DNA from: Candidatus Phyllobacterium onerii
GTDB lineage: Bacteria > Pseudomonadota > Alphaproteobacteria > Rhizobiales > Rhizobiaceae
DNA: 64,000 nucleotides
Reading direction: 5' to 3'
Assembly: GCF_028331445.1 (NCBI RefSeq)
Contig: NZ_JAQMHX010000017.1
Location: forward strand, 1 to 64,000
In this document: piece by piece, positions 9,327-18,010 of the stretch
How the letters are laid out: each line of letters begins with the position of its first letter
Numbering within the stretch: the stretch's first letter is position 1
Position numbers and translations under genes: made by a program
The notes under the pieces: model-generated
The model's input: the letters and a program-made list of their open reading frames with translations, nothing else
Database searches by the model: none
What the model was told of the DNA's origin: nothing

Positions 9327-9342
9327 TGCAAGCGGCGTGCCA
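9327..9342 (-). promoter_or_regulatory. Sigma-54 promoter of nrtABC-nirBD-nasA
   Basis: The minus strand reads TGGCAC-GCCGC-TTGCA, a full match to the -24/-12 consensus of RpoN promoters with the correct spacing. Counting 12 bases from the -12 C puts transcription start at about 9316, exactly at the foot of the first leader hairpin. GTGC/GCAC-rich half sites lie about 100-160 bp upstream (9438-9485), where NtrC enhancer sites are expected, but none forms a clean 17-bp dyad. Confidence 0.85.
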
Positions 9343-9499
9343 CTTTTTTTAAAAAACAGCAACTAGTTGAAAAAGTTACACATTTTTTGCGCCACTCTCG
9401 CGCGACGCCAAGACTTGCAAATAATCAAAGCAACAGTTTTGTGCAGATAACAGAAGACTGGTGCGAATTTATTGTGCACAGCACAAAACGTATGCGCTC

Positions 9500-10786
9500 T
9501 TAAACATCGCTCTGGTTGGTGGCTTCGGAGCCGATATTCCGAATTCGGGATCTTGCCACATAGCCACGAATGTCTTCTGGGTCGAACGTGGTGCCATCGA
9601 TGAACACGTCATCCTCAGCGTTTCCCTCGATACGCACATCTTCCATGGGGATATCAGAGCGGCATCCAAGCGCGTTGCGATAGAGATCCGGCCGGAAGGC
9701 TGAAGCAACCTGCCGATAGGCTTCCGCCGAATAGGGGACCTGGCCCCATCGCACCATCTGGCTGAATATCCATTGGGCCTGACTGATCCAAGGGAAATTT
9801 GCCCCTTGACGATGGAAGGTAAAATAATCTGGAACAGTCCGCTCGGTCCCGTTCGGATCAGTAGTGAATTGTCCCGCGAGCACCCTGTGGAGAATATCTA
9901 TTGGCACGTCGAGATAACGGGGTTCCGCCAAGATCTGCGCTAGGTCGCGCCGGTTGTCCGGGATATCGCACCATGCTGCCGCCCGGTCCAGCGCGACAAT
10001 CAACCGTGAGAGTGTTTGGGGATTCTGCTCCGCCCATTCCGGTCTGACTCCGATGACCTTTTCCGGACTGGAAGGCCAGATATCTGCCTTGACGGCAACG
10101 ATGCGCCCAACTTCGCGCGCCACTGCTACCATATTCCACGGTGCTCCTACGCAGAACCCGTCGATCGCTCCCGCGGACAAGGCGTCGGATGTCATCGGCG
10201 GTGGCACCACGACCAATTTTACATCTTCTTCCGGATGAATACCGCCAGCTGATAGCCAATAACGCAATTCATAATTATGCGAGGAGAATGGATAGGTCAT
10301 CCCCAAGACCGGCAAAGCCTCGCCCTTTGCCCGCATTTCCTCGATTACCAGTTTGAGGGCTTTGGCATTGGTCAGGGCATCTTCATGTCCAGCAAGACCT
10401 GCCTTTTCCTGCATACGACGATAGAGCTCTACGGAAAGCGTAATGGCGTTACCGCCACGCCCGAGCATGAAAGGAGCAATCGTTGGAGAAGGATTGGACC
10501 CAAGACCCAGCGCTGAGGCGACCGGCATCGGAGCTAGCATATGGGCGATATCGAACTGGCGGAACGCCAGCCGGTCGCGGATATTGGCCCATGAAACGTC
10601 CTTGACCAGATCTATCTGGATACCTTCGCGAGTAGCAAACCCAAGCTCCGAAGCGGCAATGAGAACAGCGGCATCGACGAGCGGGATGAACCCGGCGCGA
10701 ACCAGCTTGGCACTTGCCGCGCGGATCGTGGCAGGAGATGTTGGCCCGCTCTTGTGCTGATCAATTCCGGTCGGGATGAAACTCAT
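9500..10786 (-). CDS. nasS: NasS, cytoplasmic nitrate/nitrite sensor
   Basis: This 428-residue protein is homologous to the periplasmic binding protein NrtA but has no signal peptide; its N-terminus (MSFIPTGIDQHK) is polar. In NasS/NasT systems the NasS protein holds NasT inactive and releases it when nitrate or nitrite binds. Family blocks shared with NrtA include FDIAHMLAPMP and FCVGAPWNMVA. It is 11 bp downstream of nasT in the same operon and 158 bp from the sigma-54 promoter it would control indirectly. A true transport role is unlikely without an export signal. Confidence 0.9.
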   Translation of the reverse strand: MSFIPTGIDQHKSGPTSPATIRAASAKLVRAGFIPLVDAAVLIAASELGFATREGIQIDLVKDVSWANIRDRLAFRQFDIAHMLAPMPVASALGLGSNPSPTIAPFMLGRGGNAITLSVELYRRMQEKAGLAGHEDALTNAKALKLVIEEMRAKGEALPVLGMTYPFSSHNYELRYWLSAGGIHPEEDVKLVVVPPPMTSDALSAGAIDGFCVGAPWNMVAVAREVGRIVAVKADIWPSSPEKVIGVRPEWAEQNPQTLSRLIVALDRAAAWCDIPDNRRDLAQILAEPRYLDVPIDILHRVLAGQFTTDPNGTERTVPDYFTFHRQGANFPWISQAQWIFSQMVRWGQVPYSAEAYRQVASAFRPDLYRNALGCRSDIPMEDVRIEGNAEDDVFIDGTTFDPEDIRGYVARSRIRNIGSEATNQSDV

Positions 10787-10797
10787 TCTAGCTCTTC

Positions 10798-11385
10798 CTA
10801 ACTTCCCAGAATTGCCGCCGCCATGACGACGCTTTGGGCAATATCGGCAAGTTTCTTCTTTTCGTTCATGGCAGTCTGACGCAAAAGCGCATAAGCCTCA
10901 TCTTCGGTTAATTTGCGCGATTTCATCAGGATTCCTTTGGCCCGGTCGATGATCTTGCGCTCCTCAAGGGCACTCTTGGCGTCGGCCAGTTCCTGCTGCA
11001 ACCGGCTGAACGCCTTGAAACGGCTGACGGCCATATCAAGGATAGGCTTCACACGTTCTTTTCTCAAACCATCGACCACATAGGCCGAAACGCCAGCTTC
11101 AACAGCCGCTTCAATAGATAAAGTGTCCGAGCGATCCACAAACATCGCGATAGGTTTGCGTACAGAACGCGTTAGCTGAAACAAATGCTCAAGCATATCG
11201 CGGTTGGGCGTTTCAATATCGATAACAATGACATCCGGACCGATAATCTCAATCTGCCGCGCCAGTCCGACAATATCGTGCAGCACCACCACGTGCGTAT
11301 GCCCCGCCTCCCGCAAGCCCTCTTCGATAATGGCGGCGCGGATACGGTTTTCATCGAAAATCATGATCGACAAGGCAGCGTTCAT
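10798..11385 (-). CDS. nasT: NasT, ANTAR-domain transcription antiterminator
   Basis: This 195-residue regulator has an N-terminal receiver-like domain (MIFDENRIR, then VIVIDIETPN) and a C-terminal ANTAR RNA-binding domain of about 60 residues (ERKIIDRAKGILMKSRKLTEDEAYALLR). It would bind the hairpins at 9271-9315 and allow read-through of the terminator at 9188-9255 when NasS lets it go. It is the first gene of nasT-nasS. The pairing of ANTAR protein, sensor and matching leader in one locus makes the assignment strong. Confidence 0.93.
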   Translation of the reverse strand: MNAALSIMIFDENRIRAAIIEEGLREAGHTHVVVLHDIVGLARQIEIIGPDVIVIDIETPNRDMLEHLFQLTRSVRKPIAMFVDRSDTLSIEAAVEAGVSAYVVDGLRKERVKPILDMAVSRFKAFSRLQQELADAKSALEERKIIDRAKGILMKSRKLTEDEAYALLRQTAMNEKKKLADIAQSVVMAAAILGS

Positions 11386-11818
11386 GCCTCATTTTTGCGC
11401 ATGCACGAATATTGTGCAATGCTACATTAGGCCACACTGGTGGAGAACAACATCAACTTTGCACAACTAGATTTCCCTCTGGGGTTGAAATTTTCATCCC
11501 GGATTCGGGGTTTCTTGCGCCGGAATCGCGAATGTTTGGGTGAGATTCATGTGTTTTCAAAGCATTCATATGCCGAAAATCCAGCAGGCATACAACTCTA
11601 CCAAGACGGATAGTATCGGCTGTTCAACGCTGTCATACTCAAGTTTGCCTCCGTCAATACCTATGGCACCTATGGCTAGTTTTCTCCGGCCCCTGCAAGA
11701 TCTACCCTTGGTCTGCTACCCGGGAACCGCCGGCGATGATCCCATCGCGACGCGACGGAACGAGACGGGCGGCTGACGATGGAGCGACCTGTCGCGCCAT
11801 GAAAACCGGAGACGCAAA
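11386..11818. other. Intergenic region between nasT and the 119-residue protein gene
   Basis: These 433 bp hold the start region of nasT (minus strand), the NtrC-like dyad at 11402-11418 and the upstream region of the small secreted protein gene at 11819. Reading frames here are short and without family features. No RNA gene or repeat was recognised. Confidence 0.6.
11402..11418 (-). promoter_or_regulatory. NtrC-like dyad in front of nasT
   Basis: TGCAC-N7-GTGCA is a perfect inverted repeat of the size and shape of NtrC binding sites. It lies only 17 bp upstream of the nasT start codon, so it may sit inside the promoter or leader and act as an autoregulatory or roadblock site rather than as an upstream enhancer. 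No sigma-54 promoter fits between it and the gene. Confidence 0.5.
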
Positions 11819-12178
11819 ATGCGCTCAACTATTCTGAAAGCGGCTCTTGCCGTACTTCTCACCTCCGCTCCCCTTACAATGGCCTTCGCGGCGCCGGGCC
11901 CTACCCGGTATGTGCCAAGTGGCCAGCTCAATTCCATTCTTACCGACCTTAACAATGCGGACACGCGGATTTCTCAGGAACGCAACCAAAGGTTGATGAC
12001 ACCCGCCGAGGCCCATGGTCTCAAGGCCGAACTGTCTTCGATCCGTAAAGACGCAATCGCCGCCAACAGGGATGGTGTGATCCCGATGGGAGAGTATCGG
12101 CCATTGATGGGGCAAGTCGAGAAGGTCAATGGTCACTTATTCGGCGAACCGTATTATCGGTGGAATCATCTAAACTAG
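11819..12178 (+). CDS. Small secreted protein of unknown function
   Basis: This 119-residue protein has a clear signal peptide (hydrophobic residues 6-23, cleavage likely after AFA-A). The mature part is helical and polar, with an ADxRI-x-QE-x-RLMTPAEA-xx-LxxEL-xx-IR pattern that recurs in small periplasmic proteins of Rhizobiales. No catalytic motif is visible and the function is not recognised. The start is supported by GGAGA upstream. It is monocistronic, with a terminator directly downstream. Confidence 0.75.
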   Translation: MRSTILKAALAVLLTSAPLTMAFAAPGPTRYVPSGQLNSILTDLNNADTRISQERNQRLMTPAEAHGLKAELSSIRKDAIAANRDGVIPMGEYRPLMGQVEKVNGHLFGEPYYRWNHLN

Positions 12179-12204
12179 ATACACCGGCTTCCTCCCAGCT
12201 GGAC

Positions 12205-12240
12205 AACGCCTCCGGGAACGGCCCGGGGGCGTTGCTGTTT
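12205..12240 (+). terminator. Rho-independent-type terminator
   Basis: AACGCC (12205-12210) pairs with GGCGTT (12228-12233), with an inner CCGGG/CCCGG stem. It is followed by a short T-rich tail (GCTGTTT). It lies 27 bp after the stop of the 119-residue protein gene and can serve that gene. Confidence 0.7.
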
Positions 12241-12303
12241 GGGTTGGATTGCACCGCTGTGGATCGCGTTAGCCGCCCCAAAATGATGCGCAGAGAGGAC
12301 GTC

Positions 12304-13497
12304 TTATTCGACAGGAGCTGACTCATGACCCGCACCGCCGCTGTCGAAGCGGGCGAAAAGCTGGTGAACGATCTTCACCCGGTCTTCATTTGGGTAGAAC
12401 CTGTTGGCGAGGATCACGATGCCCATTTGCTTATGCGGCACGAAAGCGACATAGGCGCCGAACCCGTTTGTCGATCCCGTCTTGTTGATGAGGACATCCT
12501 CACGCGGTGGCATTGGAGGGCTTATCCGCTTGACGGGAAGCGCTGGCTTTGAGGTTCTCTGGGAATTGCCCTCAAGCAGCGTGGGAAGCGCGACCGGATA
12601 GTCATATTGCTCCCATACGAGGTCCTGGGTCATCTCGCCTACCCCGAAATAACCTGCATGCGTGTCGCTTATTGCGCGCGCGAGCTTCTCATCCAACGGA
12701 ACGAGGTTCATATTTGCCTTGAGGAACTGGATCAGGTCAGCGGCCGTCGTTCGCACACCATAAGCCTCCGATGACAGAACCGCATTGCTCATGCGCACGG
12801 GCTTGCCTGCCTTCGTGTATCCTTGGGCATAATCCGCCATCCTGTCGCGCGGGACGTTAATGTAGCTGTTGGCCATGCCCATCGGTCGAAACAGCTTCTG
12901 GTCGACCAGCGTAGCGAAATCCCCTTTCATACTGTGGGCCGTTATGTAGCCGAGCATGCCGATGCTGGGGTTGGCATAAGTCCGGTGTGTGCCAGGAAGG
13001 TAAGCTGGCTGCCACTCCTTGAAATATTTGAGCATCTGCTGTTCGTTCTTGACATTGTCCGGCACTTGCAGCGGAAAGCCTCCCGGCGTGTGCGTCGCCA
13101 GATGCAGAATTTCCACATCACCAAAGGGGCTGCCTTGCAGGGCTGGAACGTACTTGCCTGCCGGCTCCGTCAAGGCGAGATCTCCGTTGGCTTGTGCGTA
13201 AGTGGCCAGCGTGGCGGTGAACGTCTTGCTGACCGAACCGATCTCGAACAGCGTTTTGTCCGTTATCGGCTTACCGCCTTCCTTCGCCATTCTCCCATAG
13301 TTGAAAACGTAGGATTTCCCCTCGAGAATTACCCCGACAGCCATGCCTGGGATATCGTATTGGCTCATGACCGGCCGTACGGTGTCGTTTACCCAGACTT
13401 CGACGTTATCCCGTTGATTCTCCGCTGCGCCAACAGGGCTTGCTGCTGTGGCGGAAACGAACGCAGCCAGGATCGGAGCCAGAAGTTTCAGGTTCAT
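12304..13497 (-). CDS. ampC: Class C (AmpC-type) beta-lactamase
   Basis: This 397-residue periplasmic serine hydrolase probably opens beta-lactam rings of cephalosporins and penicillins. A signal peptide covers residues 1-24. All three class C motifs are present: S88-V-S-K91 (nucleophile Ser88), Y174-A-N176 and K339-T-G341. The overall sequence resembles the OCH enzymes of Ochrobactrum anthropi but is clearly diverged. The start MNLKLLAP at 13497 removes a 16-residue non-signal extension. No ampR regulator lies next to it, so induction through a divergent AmpR is not supported here. A D-alanyl-peptidase-like esterase is a less likely alternative. Confidence 0.9.
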   Translation of the reverse strand: MNLKLLAPILAAFVSATAASPVGAAENQRDNVEVWVNDTVRPVMSQYDIPGMAVGVILEGKSYVFNYGRMAKEGGKPITDKTLFEIGSVSKTFTATLATYAQANGDLALTEPAGKYVPALQGSPFGDVEILHLATHTPGGFPLQVPDNVKNEQQMLKYFKEWQPAYLPGTHRTYANPSIGMLGYITAHSMKGDFATLVDQKLFRPMGMANSYINVPRDRMADYAQGYTKAGKPVRMSNAVLSSEAYGVRTTAADLIQFLKANMNLVPLDEKLARAISDTHAGYFGVGEMTQDLVWEQYDYPVALPTLLEGNSQRTSKPALPVKRISPPMPPREDVLINKTGSTNGFGAYVAFVPHKQMGIVILANRFYPNEDRVKIVHQLFARFDSGGAGHESAPVE

Positions 13498-13555
13498 CAG
13501 TTTTCGTCCTTCAAGAATACAAATCCGGTGCTCAAGCACCCCCACGCCCGCTTGC

Positions 13556-14155
13556 CTAGGCCCCGTTCACCAATGCCAGGATGAGCTGGTGGATATTTCC
13601 GCCTTCACGGAGTTCAGTTCGATCAAAATCACGGCTGCGCTGTCTCTGGGTTTGAGACAGTTCGGAAAGGCGCTTCGTCATCTCCGCTCTGATCTTGGTG
13701 CATTTGGGATCATCGGGCACGGACAAGCCGACCGTTGCAGTCTCGATTGATTTTACCATCTCGCGGATCATATCGCCGTGCACGGCCTCATGACGGCGGA
13801 TCCCGGTGATAAACGTCTCCCAGTCTCTGGCGACTGCGCCCGGCAGCTTTCCAGCAGGCTTCGGTATGGTGTAGGTGATTACAAGCTTGGGCTTTGCGGA
13901 GACGAGCGTGCAGGCCTTGCCCTGGTTTTCGTATTTCCTCGACCATGTCAGGCGGAAATTCGTATGCGCAATGGCGCTCCCATTGTCACCGGCGCTCGGT
14001 CCCCTCTCCCCGATCGATGCGTAAAGCTCAGCACCGGATTGTCCTGAAACCGCATAGCTCTCTACTTTTTCGACTGCTTGCCACTCGGCAAGTGCAATTG
14101 CAGGTAACGAGGCACAACAGGCAGCCAGCAACGAAAGTTGGACGACTGTTTTCAC
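13556..14155 (-). CDS. DUF922 family secreted putative zinc protease
   Basis: This 199-residue protein has a signal peptide (residues 1-23) and starts at a GTG codon. The DUF922 fold is indicated by a central H122-E-A-V-H126 motif (HExxH zinc site) followed by GDMIREM. Members are predicted periplasmic metalloproteases, but substrates are not established. It lies 58 bp upstream of the beta-lactamase gene on the same strand and may be read together with it. Confidence 0.8.
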   Translation of the reverse strand: MKTVVQLSLLAACCASLPAIALAEWQAVEKVESYAVSGQSGAELYASIGERGPSAGDNGSAIAHTNFRLTWSRKYENQGKACTLVSAKPKLVITYTIPKPAGKLPGAVARDWETFITGIRRHEAVHGDMIREMVKSIETATVGLSVPDDPKCTKIRAEMTKRLSELSQTQRQRSRDFDRTELREGGNIHQLILALVNGA

Positions 14156-14269
14156 CAGAATCCCCCCGGATTATCAACATCGTGAAAATGGCGCGTTCCG
14201 ATTGACGTTTGGCGCGCTTAAAGAGGTGCTCCCTTCCGCCGAGGCGAAAGGGAGATATCAACGATACCG

Positions 14270-14788
14270 TCAGTTCGCCGAGGCGAGTGTCATCGACGTG
14301 CCGGTGGCAGCAAGATTAAGACCAATCTGGCCCGTCACACTGATGGCCTGAAGATGGATCGAGCCCGCCGTGCCGCCAAACAGCACGTTGGTGCCGATAC
14401 CGGCGCCAACTGTCGCTTCCGCCGTGGCGCCGCGATAGATGCCGCCGAGCGAGCCATGATGGTAGCCGGCTGTCGGTGCGAACACGGCCCAGATAAGCCG
14501 GCTGCGTGTGGTGAAGCCCACGTCAACCCCGAGCTTCTTGATTGCACCGCTGTAGTGGTCCGAACGTTCGCCGCTGAGGCTGGAGCGGAAATCGCATTCA
14601 ATCTCCTTGGCCGAGCCAAGCACATAACCAATGCCGCCGCCAATAGTGCAATCGAGGTAGCCGATCTTCACACCACTGCGCAGATCCGGTTCCTCATAGG
14701 TCCGGATGGTGTCCGCCGCCTTGGCAGCCATCGTGCCCGCGAGAGTTAGCGACGCTGCCGTGAGTGCCATCGCAAGAATCTTTTTCAT
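14270..14788 (-). CDS. DUF992 family secreted protein
   Basis: This 172-residue protein has a clear Sec signal (MKKILAMALTAASLTLAG... cleaved near KAA). The mature part begins with the DUF992 pattern of a KIGYLDCTIGGG block followed by ECDFRS and a glycine-rich C-terminal half. The family is restricted mainly to Rhizobiales and has no known biochemical role; it is probably periplasmic or outer-surface. The start at 14788 follows a GGAGAA ribosome-binding site. It stands alone. Confidence 0.85.
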   Translation of the reverse strand: MKKILAMALTAASLTLAGTMAAKAADTIRTYEEPDLRSGVKIGYLDCTIGGGIGYVLGSAKEIECDFRSSLSGERSDHYSGAIKKLGVDVGFTTRSRLIWAVFAPTAGYHHGSLGGIYRGATAEATVGAGIGTNVLFGGTAGSIHLQAISVTGQIGLNLAATGTSMTLASAN

Positions 14789-14988
14789 AATTTTCTCCTT
14801 TTTAGTGTGACCGGTGCACCGCAATCGGTCGTTCAGCCGACAAAACTCAGCAAGCTGTATAGGTCATCAGATGTGTGAGGGCGCAGTAGCAGACAGCCGC
14901 ACAGTTCAGCGCCATTGGGACATTTTGAAGGCATGAAAAGGCTCTCCCAGTGCTGTTCAGCAATTCGCACCCCACTGTGCTCATCTGG

Positions 14989-16059
14989 TCACTCCTTGTT
15001 GGTAAAACGGGCGTTCCCGAGGCCTGTACCTATGGTCACGACCCCCCAACGCTCAACGTCCCGCATGAACGGAACCTGTGAGAGCCCCTGCACCACGGCA
15101 TCATTATGCATGATGACAAAGGTTGGGTGATCGCCGATTTTCGGTATGGCTTCAACGAGGGCTGCCGGAAGGTTGAAATTCTTGCTCTCCCAATTCCCGC
15201 CGGGAAGATTTTGGCCGCCGTTTGCGATGGAGCCGTCCGGCATGATCGTACCTGGACATGCAATGCCAATGACCGGTGCCGGCATAAGATCGGCCTTTTG
15301 CGCTCTGGCGATAAGGCGTTCCACAACGCCTACGATATGCTCTACGGCTGCCGTGCGATTGGGTTCGTCATCGGCGTGGCGCCAAAGTTCCGATTTCCAA
15401 ACTCTGGCTTTCGATAGATCGGCTTTGTCCTTGCGGCGTGTTTCGACAACACCAGCGCGAATGTTGGTGCCGCCGATGTCAACGGCGATCAGCGAATCGT
15501 GACCCTCAAGCATCCAGGCGGGCATGAGTTGTACTGCACCGATAAGTCCGGCTTCATCCGGATGATGCACGATCGGCACAAGCTCGATTTTCAAGCCATC
15601 CGATTTCAAGAGCACCATCGCCCGGGCAATGGCCAGTTCCCCGAAAGCGCTTTCTCTCATGCCCCCGCCGACAACGACGCGTTCAGTGCCCCTCCAGCTC
15701 TTTTCCTTCAGGAAACGGGCAAGCACCTGAGCGAGTTCGCCGGCGAAATCATCGACTGCGCCGAGAACAAGGGCCGCAGCTTCCTTGTCCTTTCCCTGCA
15801 CCAACGCATCGATCTGTTTCTTCGACAGATCCTTTGTCGGCGTGTCCCCAAGCGGATCATCGCCGCCGTTTTTGATACGTTTGCGCCAATCGTCTAGTTT
15901 CTGTTGGAATGCCGATTTACTGGCCTTGTCGCCGATGAAACCATCCTTGTCGCGCAGCTTCAAATTATAGCCGTCGACCGTTACCGACGGCAATGAAGGG
16001 GCGCCATGCGCAACTGGCACAGGATTATCCTGTTTCAAGTTGTCCTGGTGTTTCGTCAT
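14989..16059 (-). CDS. ROK-family sugar kinase-like protein with permuted domain order
   Basis: The product is 356 residues. ROK/hexokinase motifs are present in the wrong order. The VVVGGG block (128-133) and DEAGLIGA (168-175), normally near the C-terminus, come first. The phosphate-binding VDIGGT (193-198), CPGT (268-271), HND (318-320) and GTGLG (344-348), normally N-terminal, come after, and the protein ends 8 residues later. The first 90 residues are polar and charged. The Cys-rich zinc motif of classical ROK kinases is missing. It lies 78 bp after otnC, so it may belong to the threonate operon. Substrate and activity are not known. Confidence 0.75.
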   Translation of the reverse strand: MTKHQDNLKQDNPVPVAHGAPSLPSVTVDGYNLKLRDKDGFIGDKASKSAFQQKLDDWRKRIKNGGDDPLGDTPTKDLSKKQIDALVQGKDKEAAALVLGAVDDFAGELAQVLARFLKEKSWRGTERVVVGGGMRESAFGELAIARAMVLLKSDGLKIELVPIVHHPDEAGLIGAVQLMPAWMLEGHDSLIAVDIGGTNIRAGVVETRRKDKADLSKARVWKSELWRHADDEPNRTAAVEHIVGVVERLIARAQKADLMPAPVIGIACPGTIMPDGSIANGGQNLPGGNWESKNFNLPAALVEAIPKIGDHPTFVIMHNDAVVQGLSQVPFMRDVERWGVVTIGTGLGNARFTNKE

Positions 16060-16137
16060 GCCTGCCCCTTGCACAAATTTACGATCATCGTGACAGGAAC
16101 GCTGCGGCTTGGCCGAAGTTCCAGCCGGATCTCGCAC

Positions 16138-16806
16138 TCACTTGTGATCGTGATCGTCGTGAACGGGGAGATCGAGGCCGAAAGTCGTAACGAGATCGGC
16201 AACCTGGGCAGGGCTGAGGTAGCGTGGGTTGAGGTTGCGCAGGAGGAGGTAAAGCTTCGCTGTCTCTTCCAGCTCCTCGGTGGCAAAAACGGCGGCTTCC
16301 AGACTATCACCGGCCACAACGGGGCCATGATTGGCCAGAAGCACGGAGGAATATTTGCCCGCAAGGCCGCGGATCGCATCGGCAACTGCAGGGTCGCCAG
16401 GGCGGTAATAGGGCACGAGGGCGGTCTGGCCGGCGCGCATGAGATAATAGGGCGTCATCGGCGGCAGTGCGGCGCGTGGATCGATCTCCGGCAGCATTGT
16501 CAGGGCAACAGCATGCGTTGAATGAAGATGGACGACCGCGCGCGCACTTCCGCGCGTCTCGTAGAGGGCGCTGTGCAGCGGAATTTCCTTGGTGGGTTTA
16601 TCGCCCGAAACCAACATGCCGGCAGCATCGAGGCGAGAAAGCCGGGCCGGGTCCAGAAAGCCGAGCGAGGCATTCGTCGGTGTCACCAGCCAACCACCAT
16701 CATCAAGCCGCAACGATATGTTGCCCGACGACCCGGGTGTCAGCCCCCGCTCGAACAGCGAGCGTCCGTATTGGCAGATTTCCTCACGCAGGCGTGCATC
16801 AGACAT
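16138..16806 (-). CDS. otnC: 3-oxo-tetronate 4-phosphate decarboxylase (class II aldolase family)
   Basis: This 222-residue zinc-dependent class II aldolase-fold enzyme would turn 3-oxo-tetronate 4-phosphate into dihydroxyacetone phosphate and CO2. Visible family marks are GLTPGSSGNIS near residue 24, TNASLG, E74 in TKEIPLHSALY, the metal-binding HLHSTHA and the later LLANHGPV. The C-terminus is His-rich (VHDDHDHK). It is 12 bp downstream of the LacI regulator and across the promoter region from ltnD-otnI-otnK, which together complete the threonate pathway. Confidence 0.9.
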   Translation of the reverse strand: MSDARLREEICQYGRSLFERGLTPGSSGNISLRLDDGGWLVTPTNASLGFLDPARLSRLDAAGMLVSGDKPTKEIPLHSALYETRGSARAVVHLHSTHAVALTMLPEIDPRAALPPMTPYYLMRAGQTALVPYYRPGDPAVADAIRGLAGKYSSVLLANHGPVVAGDSLEAAVFATEELEETAKLYLLLRNLNPRYLSPAQVADLVTTFGLDLPVHDDHDHK

Positions 16807-16818
16807 TCGAATCCTCCG

Positions 16819-17817
16819 TCAGGCGGTTGCACCTTCGATCAACTCAAAACCAAGATCGATAACCTGTGATGGCGCGTTGTCCATGATGAGCTTTGCCGCC
16901 ATTTGTCCGGTCGCGACGCGCGGCGTGCGTATCGTCGACAGGGCTTGCGGCATAACCCGGCCGAGATCAAGGCCATTATAACCAAAAATCGCCAGTTGGG
17001 ACGGGATGACAATTCCTCGCGCCAAACAGTGGAAATAGCCCCCGAGCGCCATGTCATCATTGGAAAAGTAGACGGCGTCCAGGTCAGAGGTTCTGGCCAA
17101 TAGACTGTCGAGACCCAAACGCCCTCTTTCGACAGACGAAGCCTCCCTATAAATTTCCCGATCTGCAAGCGGCACGTCATTCGCACTCAATGTCTCGCAG
17201 AAGCTCGAATAGCGTTTGGCGGCACGTGTATCGCGGTCGAGATCATGACCGACATAGCCTATCCGGCGATAACCGCGCTTCAACAGGAACTCGGCGCTTG
17301 CACGGCCGGCAGCGCGGTTGGAGAAGCCAACGGCAAGGTCCAGCGCGGTGCCATCCACATCGAGCATTTCCACCACCCGGCAATTGGCGGCGCGCAGCAT
17401 GTTGATCGTGCGCTCGGTATGTTCATAGCCTGCCAGCATCACCGCCGCAGGCCGCCAGGCGAGCATAGAAGCAACCAGCGCCTCCTCCCTTGCGGGATCA
17501 TAATCAGTGACAGCAAAAACCGCCTGATATTGATTTTCCTCCAGCGTTGCGCCCGCACCTCTCAAAACATCGGCAAAAACGATATTGGACAGCGACGGTA
17601 TGACAAAGGCGACGAGGCGGGAACCGGCCGAGGCCAGCGTACCAGCGATGCGGTTTGGCACATAACCGAGCCGCTCAACGGCGGTCATGACGCGATCCCT
17701 GGTCTTGCCGGAATAAGAGCCATGGTTTCGCAACACGCGCGAAACCGTGCTTTCACCAACGCCGGCCGCCTCGGCAACCTGCGCAAGCGTTACTGCCGCC
17801 TGATCTCTGGAGGTCAT
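16819..17817 (-). CDS. LacI-family regulator of the threonate locus
   Basis: This 332-residue repressor has an N-terminal LacI helix-turn-helix (VTLAQVAEAAGVGESTVSRVLRN begins about residue 7) and a sugar-binding periplasmic-binding-like domain. The ATG at 17817 has an AGAGGG ribosome-binding site; a GTG 39 bp upstream is an alternative. Two palindromic operators lie 77-113 bp upstream in the divergent region, so it probably represses both its own operon and ltnD-otnI-otnK. The natural inducer is inferred, not shown, to be a tetronate or a phosphorylated derivative. Confidence 0.88.
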   Translation of the reverse strand: MTSRDQAAVTLAQVAEAAGVGESTVSRVLRNHGSYSGKTRDRVMTAVERLGYVPNRIAGTLASAGSRLVAFVIPSLSNIVFADVLRGAGATLEENQYQAVFAVTDYDPAREEALVASMLAWRPAAVMLAGYEHTERTINMLRAANCRVVEMLDVDGTALDLAVGFSNRAAGRASAEFLLKRGYRRIGYVGHDLDRDTRAAKRYSSFCETLSANDVPLADREIYREASSVERGRLGLDSLLARTSDLDAVYFSNDDMALGGYFHCLARGIVIPSQLAIFGYNGLDLGRVMPQALSTIRTPRVATGQMAAKLIMDNAPSQVIDLGFELIEGATA

Positions 17818-17893
17818 CGTCCCTCTTGTATTCTTTCCAATACGCGGTCGAGACACGGTATTCGCCTCAGCTACTTCCCTAGTAAAGTTTTTT

Positions 17894-17930
17894 TGGCAGC
17901 GCTACCATTTTATGGTTGGCAGCGCTGCCA
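17894..17930. promoter_or_regulatory. Twin LacI-type operators between the divergent threonate operons
   Basis: TGGCAGCGCTACCA (17894-17907) and TGGCAGCGCTGCCA (17917-17930) are two copies of a 14-bp palindrome, 23 bp apart centre to centre, so both lie on nearly the same helix face. The second is perfect; the central CpG is typical of LacI-family operators. Confidence 0.8.
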
Positions 17931-18010
17931 TCCGTGTCTATCACTTCGGAAACAATTGTTGAATCCCATGGCGGGCGACTCGAATACCCGCCAGACCGGA
18001 GGATATTTTT

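Noticed and set aside
9317..9329. Hairpin GCAT/ATGC upstream of the first leader hairpin as a third ANTAR element
   Set aside because: It overlaps the -12 promoter element, so it would not be transcribed.
13498..13555. AmpR-type divergent regulation of the beta-lactamase
   Set aside because: No LysR gene is divergent; the neighbouring gene is a DUF922 protein on the same strand.
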